From Shewanella mesophila (GTDB lineage Bacteria; Pseudomonadota; Gammaproteobacteria; Enterobacterales; Shewanellaceae): a stretch of 64,000 nucleotides of DNA. Numbering within the stretch: position 1 is the first letter of the stretch; each line of letters begins with the position of its first letter. The DNA is taken from NCBI RefSeq assembly GCF_019457515.1, contig NZ_CP080421.1, positions 682,001 through 746,000 of the forward strand, in the 5' to 3' direction. A program made the translations under genes and the position numbers. The notes under the pieces are model-generated. The model was given only the letters and a program-made list of their open reading frames with translations. It was not told the origin of the DNA and searched no databases. Below are positions 9,571 to 19,236 of the stretch, piece by piece.

Positions 9571-10784
9571 TGGTTAAGAATATTATTGATTGGATTGATG
9601 CACGCATCCCGATGACGGCAACTTATAACCGTCATGTCGGACAATATGCTACGCCAACTAACTTTAACTTTTGGTACTTCTTTGGCTCGCTAGCCATGTT
9701 GGTACTTGTTAACCAGCTACTTACTGGTATCTGGTTAACCATGAACTATGTTCCAACTGCTGAAGGCGCATTTGCTTCTATTGAATACATCATGCGTGAT
9801 GTTGAATATGGCTGGTTGCTGCGTTATATGCATTCTACGGGGGCATCTGCCTTCTTCGTTGTTATCTATCTGCACATGTTCCGTGGTCTTATCTACGGCT
9901 CATACCAAAAGCCTAGAGAGCTTCTCTGGTTGTTTGGTATGTTGATCTTCCTAGTGTTGATGGCTGAAGCTTTCATGGGTTACCTACTGCCTTGGGGACA
10001 GATGTCTTACTGGGGAGCTCAGGTAATTATCTCGCTATTTGGCGCGATCCCTGTGATTGGTGATGATTTAACACTATGGATCCGTGGTGACTTCGTTGTT
10101 TCTGGCGCGACACTAAACCGTTTCTTTGCATTGCATGTTATTGCGCTGCCATTGGTGTTGGTTGTGTTGGTATTCCTACACTTAATCGCGTTACACGAAG
10201 TGGGTTCTAACAACCCTGACGGTATCGAAATTAAGAAGAACAAAGATGAGAATGGTTGGCCAAAAGATGGTATCCCATTCCACCCTTACTACACAGTTAA
10301 AGATATCATGGGTGTCGCTGGCTTCCTGATCGTCTTCTGTTATGTGCTGTTCTTTATGCCTGAAGGTGGTGGATATTTCCTCGAGAAGCCAAACTTCGAA
10401 GCGGCGAACCCGATGAAGACACCGCCGCATATTGCGCCAGTGTGGTACTTCACGCCATTCTATGCGATTTTGCGTGCGATCCCTGACAAGTTGTTAGGTG
10501 TTGTTGGCATGGGCTTAGCTATTGCTGTGTTGTTCGTATTGCCATGGTTAGATCGCTGCAAGGTTAAATCTGTGCGTTACCGTAGCATGATCCATAAACT
10601 GAACATAGGTCAGTTTGCTGTATCTTTCATTGCTTTAGGTTACTTAGGTGCGGTTCCAGCAACGCCAGCGTTAACAATTGCTGCACGTATTTTTACTCTG
10701 ACATACTTCGGCTTCTTCCTTGCTTTATGGATTTATAGCAAGAACGAGAAAACTAAGCCTGTACCAGAGAGGTTGACTCACTAA
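9570..10784 (+). CDS. petB: Ubiquinol-cytochrome c reductase cytochrome b
   Basis: 404 residues with about eight or nine hydrophobic segments. The haem-ligand histidines lie in helices B and D (RYMHSTGASAFFVVIYLHMFR; FFALHVIALPLVLVVLVFLH). The Qo-site PEWY motif is represented by APVWYFTPFYAILRAIPDKL, that is PVWY in place of PEWY, as in many proteobacterial cytochromes b of this type. It oxidises ubiquinol and pumps protons in the inner membrane. It overlaps petA and petC by 1 bp each (TAATG-type junctions), so the three are translationally coupled. Confidence 0.96.
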   Translation: MVKNIIDWIDARIPMTATYNRHVGQYATPTNFNFWYFFGSLAMLVLVNQLLTGIWLTMNYVPTAEGAFASIEYIMRDVEYGWLLRYMHSTGASAFFVVIYLHMFRGLIYGSYQKPRELLWLFGMLIFLVLMAEAFMGYLLPWGQMSYWGAQVIISLFGAIPVIGDDLTLWIRGDFVVSGATLNRFFALHVIALPLVLVVLVFLHLIALHEVGSNNPDGIEIKKNKDENGWPKDGIPFHPYYTVKDIMGVAGFLIVFCYVLFFMPEGGGYFLEKPNFEAANPMKTPPHIAPVWYFTPFYAILRAIPDKLLGVVGMGLAIAVLFVLPWLDRCKVKSVRYRSMIHKLNIGQFAVSFIALGYLGAVPATPALTIAARIFTLTYFGFFLALWIYSKNEKTKPVPERLTH

Positions 10785-11485
10785 TGAAGAAATTATTAAT
10801 TGCATTAGTTACATTGGTGCCATCTATTGCCTTTGCTGCAGGTGGAGCACATGTACATTTAGAAAGTGCTAACGTCGATCTTAAAGATACAGAGTCACTG
10901 CAGCGTGGTTTAGAGTCATTCCAGCAGTATTGCTCTGGTTGTCATAGCACTCAATACCAACGCTATAATCGTGTTGCTGAAGACTTAGGCATTTCAATAG
11001 ATGATATGCGTAATAAACATATGTTTATTGAGGGCGCTAAAGTTGGCGATCTGATGGAAAATGCGATTCCTGAAGTTTATGCGGCAAAATGGTTTGGCGC
11101 AGCACCTCCGGATTTAACTCTGGTTGCTCGTGTGCGTGGTGAAGATTGGATCTACACCTACCTGAAGAGCTTCTATCAAGATGATAGTCGTCCTTTTGGC
11201 GTCAACAATACCGTATTTCCTTCGGTAGCAATGCCTCATGTTCTGCAAGAGTTACAAGGTCTATCTGTTAAGCAAGAAGATGGCACTTTAGTCGCTACGG
11301 GCGGTAAGTTAACTGCAGAAGAATATGATCAAGTGGTTCGTGATATCACCGGTTTCCTCGTTTATTCGGGTGAACCAGTTAAACTTGAGCGTGAAAGCTT
11401 AGGTTGGTGGGTTATGGGCTTCCTGTTTATTTTCTTTATTGTGGCCTACCTCCTAAAGAAAGAGTATTGGAAAGATGTACACTAA
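10784..11485 (+). CDS. petC: Ubiquinol-cytochrome c reductase cytochrome c1
   Basis: 233 residues. A signal peptide (1-19, cleaved near AFAA) precedes a haem c attachment site CSGCH near residues 50-54. The probable Met axial ligand lies in VFPSVAMPHVL. A C-terminal membrane anchor spans about 207-226 (WWVMGFLFIFFIVAYLL). It hands electrons to soluble cytochrome c. Terminal gene of petABC, followed by a terminator. Confidence 0.95.
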   Translation: MKKLLIALVTLVPSIAFAAGGAHVHLESANVDLKDTESLQRGLESFQQYCSGCHSTQYQRYNRVAEDLGISIDDMRNKHMFIEGAKVGDLMENAIPEVYAAKWFGAAPPDLTLVARVRGEDWIYTYLKSFYQDDSRPFGVNNTVFPSVAMPHVLQELQGLSVKQEDGTLVATGGKLTAEEYDQVVRDITGFLVYSGEPVKLERESLGWWVMGFLFIFFIVAYLLKKEYWKDVH

Positions 11486-11523
11486 CCCCCAATAAAGGTT
11501 AGAATGTATTATCCGCATATTCT

Positions 11524-11556
11524 AAACGGGGGGCTTTGCCCCTCGTTTGTTTTTTG
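11524..11556 (+). terminator. Intrinsic terminator after petC
   Basis: G-rich arm ACGGGGGGC pairs, with one mismatch, with GCCCCTCGT around TTT; a T-rich tract follows. It separates petABC from sspAB. Confidence 0.8.
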
Positions 11557-11595
11557 CTTTTTTTAGCTTTTTGATTTTAATTTTGGAGGGTATCA

Positions 11596-12225
11596 ATGGC
11601 TGTTGCTGCCAATAAACGCTCAATCATGACCCTGTTTTCAGGCGCAGACGATCTCTATAGTCACCAAGTCCGTATTGTCTTGGCTGAAAAAGGAGTAACT
11701 GTCGATGTTCTGCAGGTTGACCCTAGCGAGATGCCTGAAGATCTAATTGAGCTAAATCCATATAATACAGTTCCTACACTCGTTGATCGTGAACTTGTCC
11801 TATATAACTCACGTATTATTATGGAATATCTAGATGAGCGTTTTCCTCATCCGCCACTAATGCCTGTTTATCCTGTGTCACGTGGTCAGACTCGTTTGAT
11901 GATGCATCGTATCGAAAACGATTGGTACACTTTGGTCGATCGTATCCGTAATGGTGATCGCGCCGATGCTGCTCGTAAACAGTTACAAGAGAGCCTAACT
12001 TCTATTTCGCCAATCTTTAATGAAATGCCTTATTTCATGGCAGAAGAGTTTGGCTTAGCAGATTGTTACCTAGGACCACTACTTTGGCGTTTGCCTGTAT
12101 TGGGTATCGAACTCGATAGCCGTACAGCAAAAGAAGTTAAAGCCTATATGACGCGTATTTTTGATCGTGAATCATTCAAAGCATCATTAACAGAAGCCGA
12201 GCGCGAAATGCGCATGGGTATCTAA
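11596..12225 (+). CDS. sspA: Stringent starvation protein A
   Basis: 209 residues with a glutathione S-transferase fold: thioredoxin-like N-terminal domain (MTLFSGADDLYSHQVRIVLAEKG, NPYNTVPTLVDR) and an all-helical C-terminal domain. SspA binds RNA polymerase and supports acid and stationary-phase survival; it lacks GST activity. GGAGG lies 10 nt before ATG 11596. sspB starts at the last base of the stop codon overlap (12225). The petABC-sspAB order is common in gammaproteobacteria. Confidence 0.95.
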   Translation: MAVAANKRSIMTLFSGADDLYSHQVRIVLAEKGVTVDVLQVDPSEMPEDLIELNPYNTVPTLVDRELVLYNSRIIMEYLDERFPHPPLMPVYPVSRGQTRLMMHRIENDWYTLVDRIRNGDRADAARKQLQESLTSISPIFNEMPYFMAEEFGLADCYLGPLLWRLPVLGIELDSRTAKEVKAYMTRIFDRESFKASLTEAEREMRMGI

Positions 12226-12680
12226 TGAAGCCGATGACACCTAATCGTCCATATTTGCTACAGGCATATTATGACTGGTTAATGGACAATGAACTGACAC
12301 CACATGTAGTGGTGGACGCTTATGTTCCAGGTACACAAGTGCCGCAGCAATATGTTAAAGATGGGCAGATAGTGCTTAACATTACCGCTAGTGCAGTAGG
12401 TAATCTTCAGATAGGTCATGACTTTATTGAGTTTAATGCTCGCTTTGGCGGCGTACCTCAACAGGTTTTATTACCTATGGCTTCAATCGTTGCTATCTAT
12501 GCACGGGAAAATGGTGCAGGTACTGTCTTCGATCAGGAAGAGGCGTATCAGTTGGCGCCAGAAGCTGAAGATACTGGTCTGTCGGTTGTCGACGATAAAC
12601 CTGCGGCAGAGTCTGAGGTGAAGTCAGCGACAGAAGAAGCTAAGCCTAAGCGTCGAGGTCACCTTACCGTGGTTAAGTAG
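12225..12680 (+). CDS. sspB: ClpXP protease specificity-enhancing factor SspB
   Basis: 151 residues. The SspB fold occupies about 1-110 (RPYLLQAYYDWLMDNELTPH; GVPQQVLLPMASIVAIYARENG), followed by an acidic flexible linker and a C-terminal ClpX-binding tail that ends RGHLTVVK. SspB delivers ssrA-tagged and other substrates to ClpXP. It overlaps sspA by one base and is followed by a terminator. Confidence 0.95.
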   Translation: MKPMTPNRPYLLQAYYDWLMDNELTPHVVVDAYVPGTQVPQQYVKDGQIVLNITASAVGNLQIGHDFIEFNARFGGVPQQVLLPMASIVAIYARENGAGTVFDQEEAYQLAPEAEDTGLSVVDDKPAAESEVKSATEEAKPKRRGHLTVVK

Positions 12681-12711
12681 CTAGTAGCTAAGTAGGTATG
12701 ACGTTGTGATG

Positions 12712-12738
12712 AAAACCAGCCAAGAGGCTGGTTTTTTT
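12712..12738 (+). terminator. Intrinsic terminator after sspB
   Basis: AAAACCAGCC and GGCTGGTTTT arms around AAGA, followed by T residues. Confidence 0.9.
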
Positions 12739-12744
12739 GTCGCT

Positions 12745-12899
12745 AAAATTGACTCGTTAACCTGTGTATTGGCCGACGTCTTTGACAGATATCGTGGCTG
12801 AATGTCGTCGCCAATAAACAACCATTACTTCATCTATTTGGCTTGAATTCGTTGTCAAAAAATACGCTGAGTCGTGCACTTTGTTATACTGATTGGTAT
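12745..12899 (+). repeat. Decayed, truncated copy of the 21.8-kb MITE-like element
   Basis: The right-hand part of the element at 21804-22070 is recognisable here: shared landmarks are ACTCGTTAAC, AACCATT.C.TC, CTTGAATT.GTTG.CAAAAAA, ACGCTGAGT and the end TTATACTGATTGGTAT. The left terminal repeat is missing. It lies in the 283-bp gap between sspB and the amidotransferase gene. Homology was seen by direct reading; percent identity was not computed. Confidence 0.7.
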
Positions 12900-12963
12900 G
12901 ACTCTGTGTTAGCATCTGCGCCAATAAATAACCTCTTAATATGTCTGGTGTGCGAACAATAAT

Positions 12964-13539
12964 ATGATCTTAATGATCGACAACTATGACTCTTTTACCT
13001 TTAACTTAGTGCAGTATTTTCAGCAGCTAGGGCAAGAGATCGTCGTTAAGCGTAATGATGAAATCACATTAGATCAGATTGAGGCCTTGTCGCCGACATT
13101 ATTAGTGATCTCTCCAGGCCCTTGCTCGCCTAATGAGGCGGGTATTTCATTGGCTGCCATTAAACATTTTGCGGGCAGACTGCCGATACTAGGGGTTTGT
13201 TTGGGGCATCAGGCCATTGCACAAGTGTTTGGCGCAAATGTTGTACGTGCCAAGCGAGTGATGCACGGTAAAACCAGTTCCATAGCTCATCGTAGTATTG
13301 GTTTGTTTACCAACCTGAACCAACCACTCAAAGTGACTAGGTATCACTCCTTGCTAGTTGATAAGGTACCTGAGGAGTTTGAGCTTGATGCTTGGTATGA
13401 TGACCCTGTGCATGGCCGAGAAATTATGGCGATGAGCCATCGTAGTTTGCCCATATATGGCGTGCAGTTTCATCCTGAATCAATATTGACTGAGCAAGGG
13501 TTAGAATTGCTAAAGAACTTTGTGGAACAATCTCGCTAA
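12964..13539 (+). CDS. pabA: Aminodeoxychorismate/anthranilate synthase glutamine amidotransferase component II
   Basis: 191 residues, a class I glutamine amidotransferase. It starts [19 protein letters not shown], with nucleophile C79 in GVCLGHQ and His/Glu in [13 protein letters not shown]. It supplies ammonia to PabB (folate) or TrpE (tryptophan). A stand-alone gene without adjacent trpE or pabB fits PabA, but TrpG cannot be excluded from sequence alone. In related genomes a pabA gene precedes argD (astC), as it does loosely here with two genes in between. Confidence 0.88.
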   Translation: MILMIDNYDSFTFNLVQYFQQLGQEIVVKRNDEITLDQIEALSPTLLVISPGPCSPNEAGISLAAIKHFAGRLPILGVCLGHQAIAQVFGANVVRAKRVMHGKTSSIAHRSIGLFTNLNQPLKVTRYHSLLVDKVPEEFELDAWYDDPVHGREIMAMSHRSLPIYGVQFHPESILTEQGLELLKNFVEQSR

Positions 13540-13647
13540 TCTGTGTTACTTGTTAACCGTTGCCCCTAAATTGTCGATTTCCTTTTCAAACTGTTACAAG
13601 ATTTATCAGTTAACATCCGCGTTTCTCCGTTATTTTATGATATAAAA

Positions 13648-13684
13648 GGCAGCAAAATAACTGCCTAAGCAGCGAAAGCTGCTT
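13648..13684 (+). other. Two adjacent hairpins in the leader of the S9 peptidase gene
   Basis: GGCAG (13648) pairs with CTGCC (13661). Immediately after, AAGCAGC-GAAA-GCTGCTT forms a seven-bp stem with a GNRA-type GAAA tetraloop (13667-13684). No T-run follows, so a simple terminator is unlikely. They lie 26 bp before the start codon at 13711 and downstream of an AT-rich TATGATATAA block that could be the -10 region. Confidence 0.5.
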
Positions 13685-13710
13685 GTGCAAAATAACGATA
13701 AGGAAGCAAG

Positions 13711-16185
13711 ATGAAGGGTGCTTTTCGTGGTTTTGGTCTAAGTATATTGACCCTCACCATTTTAGGGGGATGTGCCGCCACTCCCCAAGATGAATCATCT
13801 CAGGCGATTAATTCAGTGTCTGTCTCTTTAGTTACACCGCCAAGGGTTGAGCAGCAATTAACGCTCAATCAAATTATGGCTAATCCCGATTGGATGGGCA
13901 TTTTCGCTAAAGGTGAATATTGGAGCGATGACAGTCGGTCTGTCTATTTTGCTCGCCAGCCACATAGTTCACCGTTACGGGATTACTACCAGCAACCTCT
14001 TGATGCGATGAACGCGACACAGCTGACCATTGAACAGCTACATCTTGCCGATCAGCAGCGAGGTGTTTATGACACCAGTCGCAGCCATAAAGCTTTCATC
14101 TATCAAGGTAACTTGTTTGTGAAAGAGCTCGCAACAGGTGCGGTACGTCAGTTAACTCGGCAGAATACCAATGTTGATGGGGTTCGTTTTTTAGATAATG
14201 GTGATATAGCCTATTGGCAGGGAGAGCAGGTATTTAGGATCCATCAAGATACTGGCTTATATGAGCAGCTTGCGAATATCAAAATGACTAAAGCCCCTGA
14301 GGGTGTTCAAGATCCCGATAGCTATATCGCCAAGCAGCAGCATAGATTGATCGAGTATGTGGCATTACAACAAAGTAATGCTAAGCAAAAAGAGCAATAT
14401 CAAACCGAACTCACTAAGTTAGATCCAACTGTTGCAGCTAAAACCTGGTATCTCGGTGATGCTGAGGTAATTTCTGAGATGAGTTTGTCACCCGATGGTC
14501 GTTACATGCTCTTATCTCTTGTCGATAAAAATTACAGTTGGCGTAGCGAACATGACATCATGCCCAACTATTTGGGCAGTAAAGGCTATGTTGATGCAGT
14601 GCCTGCACGAGCCAGAGTTGCCGAGGATAATCCTCCTGGGGAGCGTTTAGTGTTGCTGGACTTAAAGCAGCACGATAAGCGTGACATCACCATCGAAGGA
14701 CTCGACGGGTTCGATGCTGATGTGCTTAGCGCGGTTAAAGCTGAAAACGCTAAAGCGAAAGGTGAGTCCTATAAAAGTCACAAGTCGCCACGTAAAGTCC
14801 AACTCATGCAAGATTGGGGCTGGAGTCAGAGTGCAATTCAGTGGCAAAGCGATGCTAACCAAGTTGCCATTATGCTTGAAGCTGTTGATAACAAAGATCG
14901 TTGGTTAGCTAGAGTCGATTTGAACGCGGGCAAGCTAATTACCGAGCATAGGTTGCATGATGATGCGTGGGTAAACTACAACTTTAATCAGTTCGGCTGG
15001 TTACCTAACAGTGATACCCTCTATTACCTTTCTGAAGAAACGGGATACTCACACCTTTATTTGAAAGCCAAAGGCAGTAAGGCTAAAGCATTAACTCAAG
15101 GTAAGTATGTGGTTAGTGATATCACCTTGGGGCCTAAAGCTAAGTTTATCTATTACAAAGCCAATAAAGACCATCCAGGCATAGATAATGTATATCGCGT
15201 CGAAATCGCTTCAGGTCAGAGTGAGCAATTGACCCAATGGGATGGTCAGCTTGATTATAGCTTGAGCCCAGACGGGGCTAAATTGTTGCTCAATGCATCA
15301 CGCCGTACTCAGCCTAGTGAACTCTTTATTCAAGCAATTGGCGGTGAACTGAAACAGTTGACTCACTATACCAGTGAGGCGTTTAAGCAGTATCCTTGGC
15401 AAGCGCCAGAAGTTGTTAAGGTAGCATCCACCCATGGCGCTGAAGATATCTATGCTCGGGTCTATTTACCGCAAGGTTATAATAAAGCCAATGCAGACAA
15501 GTATCCTGCCGTTATCTTTAACCATGGTGCCGGGTATCTGCAAAATGCACATTATGGTTTTTCGGGTTACTTCCGTGAATTTATGTTCCATAACCTATTA
15601 ACTCAAAATGGTTATGTTGTTATGGATATGGACTATCGGGGATCTAAGGGGTATGGACGTGACTGGCGCACTGCAGTGTATCGCAACATGGGCCACCCTG
15701 AAGTTGAAGACTTGAAAGATGGCGTAAGTTGGATGGCAAGCAATGCTAACGTCGATGCTAATCGTGTGGGAACCTATGGTGGTTCATACGGTGGCTTCTT
15801 AACGTTTATGGCGCTATTTACTGAACCTGAACTGTTTCAAGCGGGCGCAGCGCTAAGGCCTGTGAGTGATTGGGCTCATTATAATGCGCCTTATACCTCT
15901 AACATCTTAAACACGCCTGATATCGATGCTATCGCCTATGAGCGCAGTTCTCCGATAGAGCATGCGGCTGGATTACAAAAACCGCTGCTTATCATGAGCG
16001 GTGTGCTTGATGATAATGTGTTCTTTCAAGATAGCGTGCGGTTAGTGCAGCGTCTGATAGAGCTTGAGAAGCCGATGTTCGAGACAGCTATTTATCCGGT
16101 CGAACCACACGGCTTCCGTCAACCATCGAGTTGGTTAGATGAGTATCGCCGTATTTTCAAACTCTTCGAACAAGAGCTTAAATAA
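13711..16185 (+). CDS. S9 family (prolyl oligopeptidase/DPP-IV-like) lipoprotein peptidase
   Basis: 824 residues. The N-terminus has a lipobox (LTILGGC, Cys about 21), so the protein is probably an envelope-anchored lipoprotein. A long beta-propeller region (about 60-560) is followed by a C-terminal alpha/beta-hydrolase domain with the catalytic Ser692 in GGSYGG, Asp767 or 768 in GVLDDN and His800 in EPHGF. Family members cleave peptides after proline or related residues, giving dipeptides for uptake. AAGGAAG precedes ATG 13711. Monocistronic, with a terminator after it. The exact substrate class is not evident. Confidence 0.88.
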   Translation: MKGAFRGFGLSILTLTILGGCAATPQDESSQAINSVSVSLVTPPRVEQQLTLNQIMANPDWMGIFAKGEYWSDDSRSVYFARQPHSSPLRDYYQQPLDAMNATQLTIEQLHLADQQRGVYDTSRSHKAFIYQGNLFVKELATGAVRQLTRQNTNVDGVRFLDNGDIAYWQGEQVFRIHQDTGLYEQLANIKMTKAPEGVQDPDSYIAKQQHRLIEYVALQQSNAKQKEQYQTELTKLDPTVAAKTWYLGDAEVISEMSLSPDGRYMLLSLVDKNYSWRSEHDIMPNYLGSKGYVDAVPARARVAEDNPPGERLVLLDLKQHDKRDITIEGLDGFDADVLSAVKAENAKAKGESYKSHKSPRKVQLMQDWGWSQSAIQWQSDANQVAIMLEAVDNKDRWLARVDLNAGKLITEHRLHDDAWVNYNFNQFGWLPNSDTLYYLSEETGYSHLYLKAKGSKAKALTQGKYVVSDITLGPKAKFIYYKANKDHPGIDNVYRVEIASGQSEQLTQWDGQLDYSLSPDGAKLLLNASRRTQPSELFIQAIGGELKQLTHYTSEAFKQYPWQAPEVVKVASTHGAEDIYARVYLPQGYNKANADKYPAVIFNHGAGYLQNAHYGFSGYFREFMFHNLLTQNGYVVMDMDYRGSKGYGRDWRTAVYRNMGHPEVEDLKDGVSWMASNANVDANRVGTYGGSYGGFLTFMALFTEPELFQAGAALRPVSDWAHYNAPYTSNILNTPDIDAIAYERSSPIEHAAGLQKPLLIMSGVLDDNVFFQDSVRLVQRLIELEKPMFETAIYPVEPHGFRQPSSWLDEYRRIFKLFEQELK

Positions 16186-16209
16186 TCCGAGTTCAGCTAA
16201 ATAATAATT

Positions 16210-16240
16210 GAACGGGTCTCCATTGGAGGCCCGTTTTGTT
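16210..16240 (+). terminator. Intrinsic terminator after the S9 peptidase gene
   Basis: AACGGGTCTCC and GGAGGCCCGTT arms (one mismatch) around ATT, followed by TTG-TTT. Confidence 0.85.
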
Positions 16241-16328
16241 TGGCGTTAATCAATTTTCTTCCAAGTCAGTGATTTGGTGTAATATATGCTAAGTTTAAGT
16301 CGATTAGCTTGGGTGGAGACAGTGTTAG

Positions 16329-17474
16329 GTGGGTAAATCCGTTTCGGGTGGCGTACGCCCCGGTATAATTATTGAGATCGAGCATCGGCTGTTGAAGCAA
16401 GTTATAGTGGGTAAGCAAAAAGCTGCCGCATCTATGTTTGACGAGCTAGATAGAGAACTTGAAGGCGATGCCAATAAGCTCGCCATTGAGCGAGATGCGG
16501 TATTTGAGCGTTTATCTAAGCAAATTCAAACTAAACAAGTATTTGAGGCCGTATCTGCCCAGTTAATTACTACGGTTAATTCCACCCTAGATAACCAATT
16601 GGCGTCTCCAGAGCTGTTACTAAAGCACTCCGGGATCAATGAAAATCAGATGTTGATGCTAGAAGCCTTGCATCAAAAGAATCTCGATTTAAACCGATTG
16701 CGTCTGCTTATCAGTGATCTTCCTTGGCTTTGCCGAGATTTAACCAATATCGTTAACAGCGCTTCTTTTCGTCATCAACGCCAACAACGTTCCGATGTCA
16801 AAGTCACCGAAATAAAATTAGTGCTTAATTTCATCGGTGTTGAAAATTTGCGGATGCTGATCCCCTATTTTTGCTTACGCAATTGGTTGCCTACTGGTCA
16901 TGCTAACCTATTATGGACAACTCGAAAGCTATGGCGTTACGCCATGTTAACTGGAATTGCATCCAAAGCGCTCGCCGAGTTAAATGAGCAAGATGCTGCG
17001 CTAGCATATACGTGTAGCTTGCTGCATCAATTAGGGACCTCTGTCGTTTTAAAAAACGGGGCTAAAGTCTATGAGAATATCTGGGGTAATTGGCTTAGAG
17101 AAGCCAGCAGTAGCCGGGATAAAGAGCTTTATGACGCCGTTTTGGCCACTGAGTTTCCAGCAGATAATATCTACCAACAAGTGCTAAAACACGCACCAAA
17201 GCTTAATTGGCAGCTGTTAGGCTTGCTCAATTTTAAGCAGAGCGCCTTGACTCAAGTTCAAGCAGAATTAGACCAGACCCTAAGTTATAGCGAGTTATCC
17301 GACTATGCGGCGCTGGTTGCTCGGGCCAGTTGCTTTGCTAAGGTGCTAATGTTAGAGGAGATGCGGATGATCTCTCCTAAAGAAAAACGCTTAATGTATG
17401 ATTATTATGAATTATCAGAGCAAGAGCTTATTCGTCTCAAAGGGCAAAACTATCGAAAACTCGACTTAATCTAA
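16329..17474 (+). CDS. HDOD domain protein
   Basis: 381 residues from a GTG start at 16329. The segment about 125-260 (LRLLISDLPWLCRDLTNIVNSASFRHQ...VTEIKLVLNFIGVENLRML...LWRYAMLTGIASKAL...YTCSLLHQLG) follows the HDOD pattern, a helical relative of HD phosphohydrolases lacking the metal-binding residues. No output domain is recognised. HDOD proteins usually act in signalling, often near cyclic-di-GMP or two-component genes. A soluble cytoplasmic protein. The Met at 381-residue numbering is uncertain because no strong ribosome binding site is seen. Confidence 0.75.
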   Translation: MGKSVSGGVRPGIIIEIEHRLLKQVIVGKQKAAASMFDELDRELEGDANKLAIERDAVFERLSKQIQTKQVFEAVSAQLITTVNSTLDNQLASPELLLKHSGINENQMLMLEALHQKNLDLNRLRLLISDLPWLCRDLTNIVNSASFRHQRQQRSDVKVTEIKLVLNFIGVENLRMLIPYFCLRNWLPTGHANLLWTTRKLWRYAMLTGIASKALAELNEQDAALAYTCSLLHQLGTSVVLKNGAKVYENIWGNWLREASSSRDKELYDAVLATEFPADNIYQQVLKHAPKLNWQLLGLLNFKQSALTQVQAELDQTLSYSELSDYAALVARASCFAKVLMLEEMRMISPKEKRLMYDYYELSEQELIRLKGQNYRKLDLI

Positions 17475-17499
17475 ACTAGCTTAGGGTTTTGAAAATGAT

Positions 17500-17526
17500 A
17501 AGGCAGCTATCGGCTGCCTTTGTTGT
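17500..17526 (+). terminator. Intrinsic terminator after the HDOD gene
   Basis: AAGGCAGC and GCTGCCTT arms around TATCG, followed by TGTTGTGTT, a weak T tract. Confidence 0.75.
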
Positions 17527-17587
17527 GTTAAAAAACAGCAAAATTAAGAAACCTGAAAGCGAAAGGGGAACGGTAAGATGTTTACAT

Positions 17588-17717
17588 ATGCACTATTGAT
17601 GCATGCTTAGTAAATATGGTCGCAAATAAACTTTTTTATGACTAATTATGCCGAAAACCCCCACAGTAAACGCTTGTATAACTCTTAAGCTCAAATCTTT
17701 ATGCACTAATCATGCTT
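17588..17717 (+). promoter_or_regulatory. Paired imperfect palindromes upstream of argD/astC
   Basis: The 356-bp gap from the terminator to argD carries ATGCACTATTGATGCAT (17588-17604; ATGCA/TGCAT arms) and a near copy ATGCACTAATCATGCTT (17701-17717). A third looser relative, TTTATGACTAATTATGCC, lies near 17635. They resemble the A/T-rich, palindromic half-site style of ArgR operators but do not match the E. coli ARG box exactly. Assignment to ArgR is inference from the downstream arginine genes. Confidence 0.35.
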
Positions 17718-17869
17718 CCTATCATTACCTAGAGTGTAAGAAACTGGTATTTTGATCACATTTTCGTTATTAATGTCACTTAAGATAACTAAACAACCGT
17801 CGCCGCTATAGGCAATCATTAAGATAAAAGACGGGTACGACAGGCTTTTTAGCCATCGGCAACAAATAA

Positions 17870-19099
<1,230 letters not shown>

Positions 19100-19109
19100 T
19101 AGATAGATT

Positions 19110-19139
19110 AAGCGCGGATAGGTTATTCGCGCTTTTTTT
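19110..19139 (+). terminator. Intrinsic terminator between argD and astA
   Basis: AAGCGCG and CGCGCTT arms around GATAGGTTATT, followed by eight T. It partially or fully separates argD/astC from astAD. Confidence 0.85.
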
Positions 19140-19236
19140 TGTCAGTAGAAATACTTGAACCTCAGATGCTAAATGCCTGTCTTATGTTTAACAGGGGTTA
19201 GCATTTGAGTGACGAGCAAAACTGAGGAGACCAAAG

